Below are positions 5,149-6,269 of a stretch of 6,269 bases of DNA, in pieces (position 1 is the first letter of the stretch; the number at the start of each line of letters is the position of its first letter). The notes below the pieces were generated by a model. It had not been told where the DNA came from and did no database searches. It was given only the letters and a program-made list of their open reading frames with translations. This DNA comes from Candidatus Calidifonticultor daggyaiensis (GTDB taxonomy: Bacteria; Actinomycetota; Humimicrobiia; Humimicrobiales; Humimicrobiaceae). The position numbers were made by a program, and so were the translations under genes. The stretch lies in NCBI GenBank assembly GCA_015661035.1, contig JACVJA010000091.1:1-6269 (forward strand). Direction: 5' to 3'.

Positions 5149-6269
5149 TTACTTTTTTTTCTGCAAAAATCTACTTTTTTCTTTTTCCCAAATTACTTTA
5201 TAGGCTTGCTCAACTGAAGCAGCATATTGATCAAGTTCATTGTTTATCTCAAAAAGAAGTCTTTCTGAATTACCATCGGTTGAATGAATATTACATATGC
5301 TATATAACTCTCTAGACACTTGTGGATTGTCTATTAGCATACAAGGTAAGTATAAATTTTCATTATATGGCTGTCTTTTTCTAATTTCCTTAAAATATTG
5401 ACAGTTTAAAGCCTCAGATAATGACATATCTTTAATATTTACTTGAGCAAAATGAGTAAAAATACAAGGCTCAACTTCTCCTTTATGATTAATATGAATA
5501 TATCTGCTTCCAGCTATACAACCACCCACAAATGGCGCATCACCCCAAAAATCAATAGCAAAAAGAGGTTTTGAAGACCTTAATTGTTGGATTCTTTCTT
5601 TTAAAAATAATCTTTGCTGAGGAGTGGGCATTAATGACAAATCAAAATCCCTTCCAACAGGCATATATAAAAAATACCATCCAATTATAGCACCTTTTTC
5701 AATCATCAAATTAAAAAAATCATCACTAGTAATATTTTCAATATTATTTCTTGTTACAGTTATAGAATAACCAAAAGGTATTCTTTTTTGTCTTAAAATA
5801 TCCATTGCAAAAATAACTTTTTTATAAACATTTTGGCCTCTTCTTTGGTCAGTATCCTCTTCTGTCCCTTCAATACTTAATACAGGTAAGACATTTCCTA
5901 ATATTTCAAGTTTATTAGCAATTTCTTCATTAAATAATGTGCCATTAGTAAATATTAAGAAAAAAACATCACTTTGCTTTTCTAATACATCAAAAATTCC
6001 TTCCCAAATAAAAGGCTCCCCACCTAAAAAAGTAAAGAAAGCAACACCCAATTGTTTACCTTCCTCTATTATTCTATTAACAACCTCAGTATCCAAATCA
6101 TCTTTTTTTGAATAATTATTGGCATAGCAACCATAACATTTTAAATTACATCTCATTGTTGGACTAATTAAAATTACAGTTGGCACAGCATTACCATTTT
6201 TACTAGCATCATTTCTTTTTGATTGATTTAAAACTGCGCCATTAATTAATAAATTATTTATTATTTTAT
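5149..6269 (-). CDS. Radical SAM protein with C-terminal Cys-rich (SPASM-like) region, 5' end beyond window
   Basis: This is a radical S-adenosylmethionine enzyme that should bind a [4Fe-4S] cluster and act anaerobically; the substrate is unknown. Counting from the GTG at 6184-6186, it shows CNLKCYGC (Cys13, Cys17, Cys20; the CxxxCxxC cluster site), GGEP (55-58, SAM contact), LSIEGTEE (103-110), GGCIAGSRYIHIN (221-233), EVEPCIFTH (237-245), LPCMLIDNP (280-288) and HSTDGN (301-306). Cys223, Cys241 and Cys282 probably hold a second iron-sulfur cluster. The frame stays open for 27 more codons up to the window edge with no stop, and these encode a hydrophobic segment (IINNLLING). This matches the longer N-terminal region I recall in this family, so the GTG is unlikely to be the true start: it has no Shine-Dalgarno and begins inside the conserved VPTVILISPT block. 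It is first of the three-gene unit visible here. The C-terminal region favours peptide or protein modification as a role, but only by analogy. Confidence 0.9.
   Translation of the reverse strand, partial: KIINNLLINGAVLNQSKRNDASKNGNAVPTVILISPTMRCNLKCYGCYANNYSKKDDLDTEVVNRIIEEGKQLGVAFFTFLGGEPFIWEGIFDVLEKQSDVFFLIFTNGTLFNEEIANKLEILGNVLPVLSIEGTEEDTDQRRGQNVYKKVIFAMDILRQKRIPFGYSITVTRNNIENITSDDFFNLMIEKGAIIGWYFLYMPVGRDFDLSLMPTPQQRLFLKERIQQLRSSKPLFAIDFWGDAPFVGGCIAGSRYIHINHKGEVEPCIFTHFAQVNIKDMSLSEALNCQYFKEIRKRQPYNENLYLPCMLIDNPQVSRELYSICNIHSTDGNSERLLFEINNELDQYAASVEQAYKVIWEKEKSRFLQKKK

Overview
The window is a very AT-rich stretch of bacterial DNA in which every supported gene lies on the minus strand, so transcription runs from high to low coordinates. 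Codon choice strongly favours A/T at third positions, and long A and T runs fill the intergenic DNA. The organism looks like a low-GC bacterium. The radical SAM protein and the COG1067-type Lon-like protease resemble versions I associate with anaerobic lineages, but I cannot assign a phylum from sequence alone.

Region 1 (about 4390-6269) is a tight three-gene transcription unit. A radical SAM protein comes first, and its 5' end lies beyond the right edge. After a 9-base gap comes a metallo-beta-lactamase-fold hydrolase, whose last 23 bases overlap the start of a Lon-like AAA+ protease (1992-4412). Spacing and overlap suggest co-expression and probable translational coupling. Each family is recognisable, but I know of no established joint function for the trio.

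Region 2 (1738-1991) is a 254-base gene-free spacer. It holds the best regulatory signal in the window: a consensus TATAAT -10 element, 17 bases from a TTGCAT -35-like element, both inside or touching a perfect 11-bp inverted repeat (1742-1752 and 1766-1776). This lies directly against the argC start codon, so the predicted argC mRNA is almost leaderless and its operator would block the promoter. A further partial copy of the repeat arm lies about 49 bp upstream.

Region 3 (1-1737) carries argC followed by argB, the latter cut by the left edge. They encode two consecutive enzymes of arginine (ornithine) synthesis: ArgB phosphorylates N-acetylglutamate and ArgC reduces the acyl phosphate to the semialdehyde. 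The argJ gene often found between them is absent here.

I see no RNA gene, mobile element, CRISPR array or clearly novel system. The items most worth a second look are the argC operator-promoter with its near-leaderless start, the misplaced GTG start of the radical SAM gene, and the unexplained radical SAM/hydrolase/protease operon.
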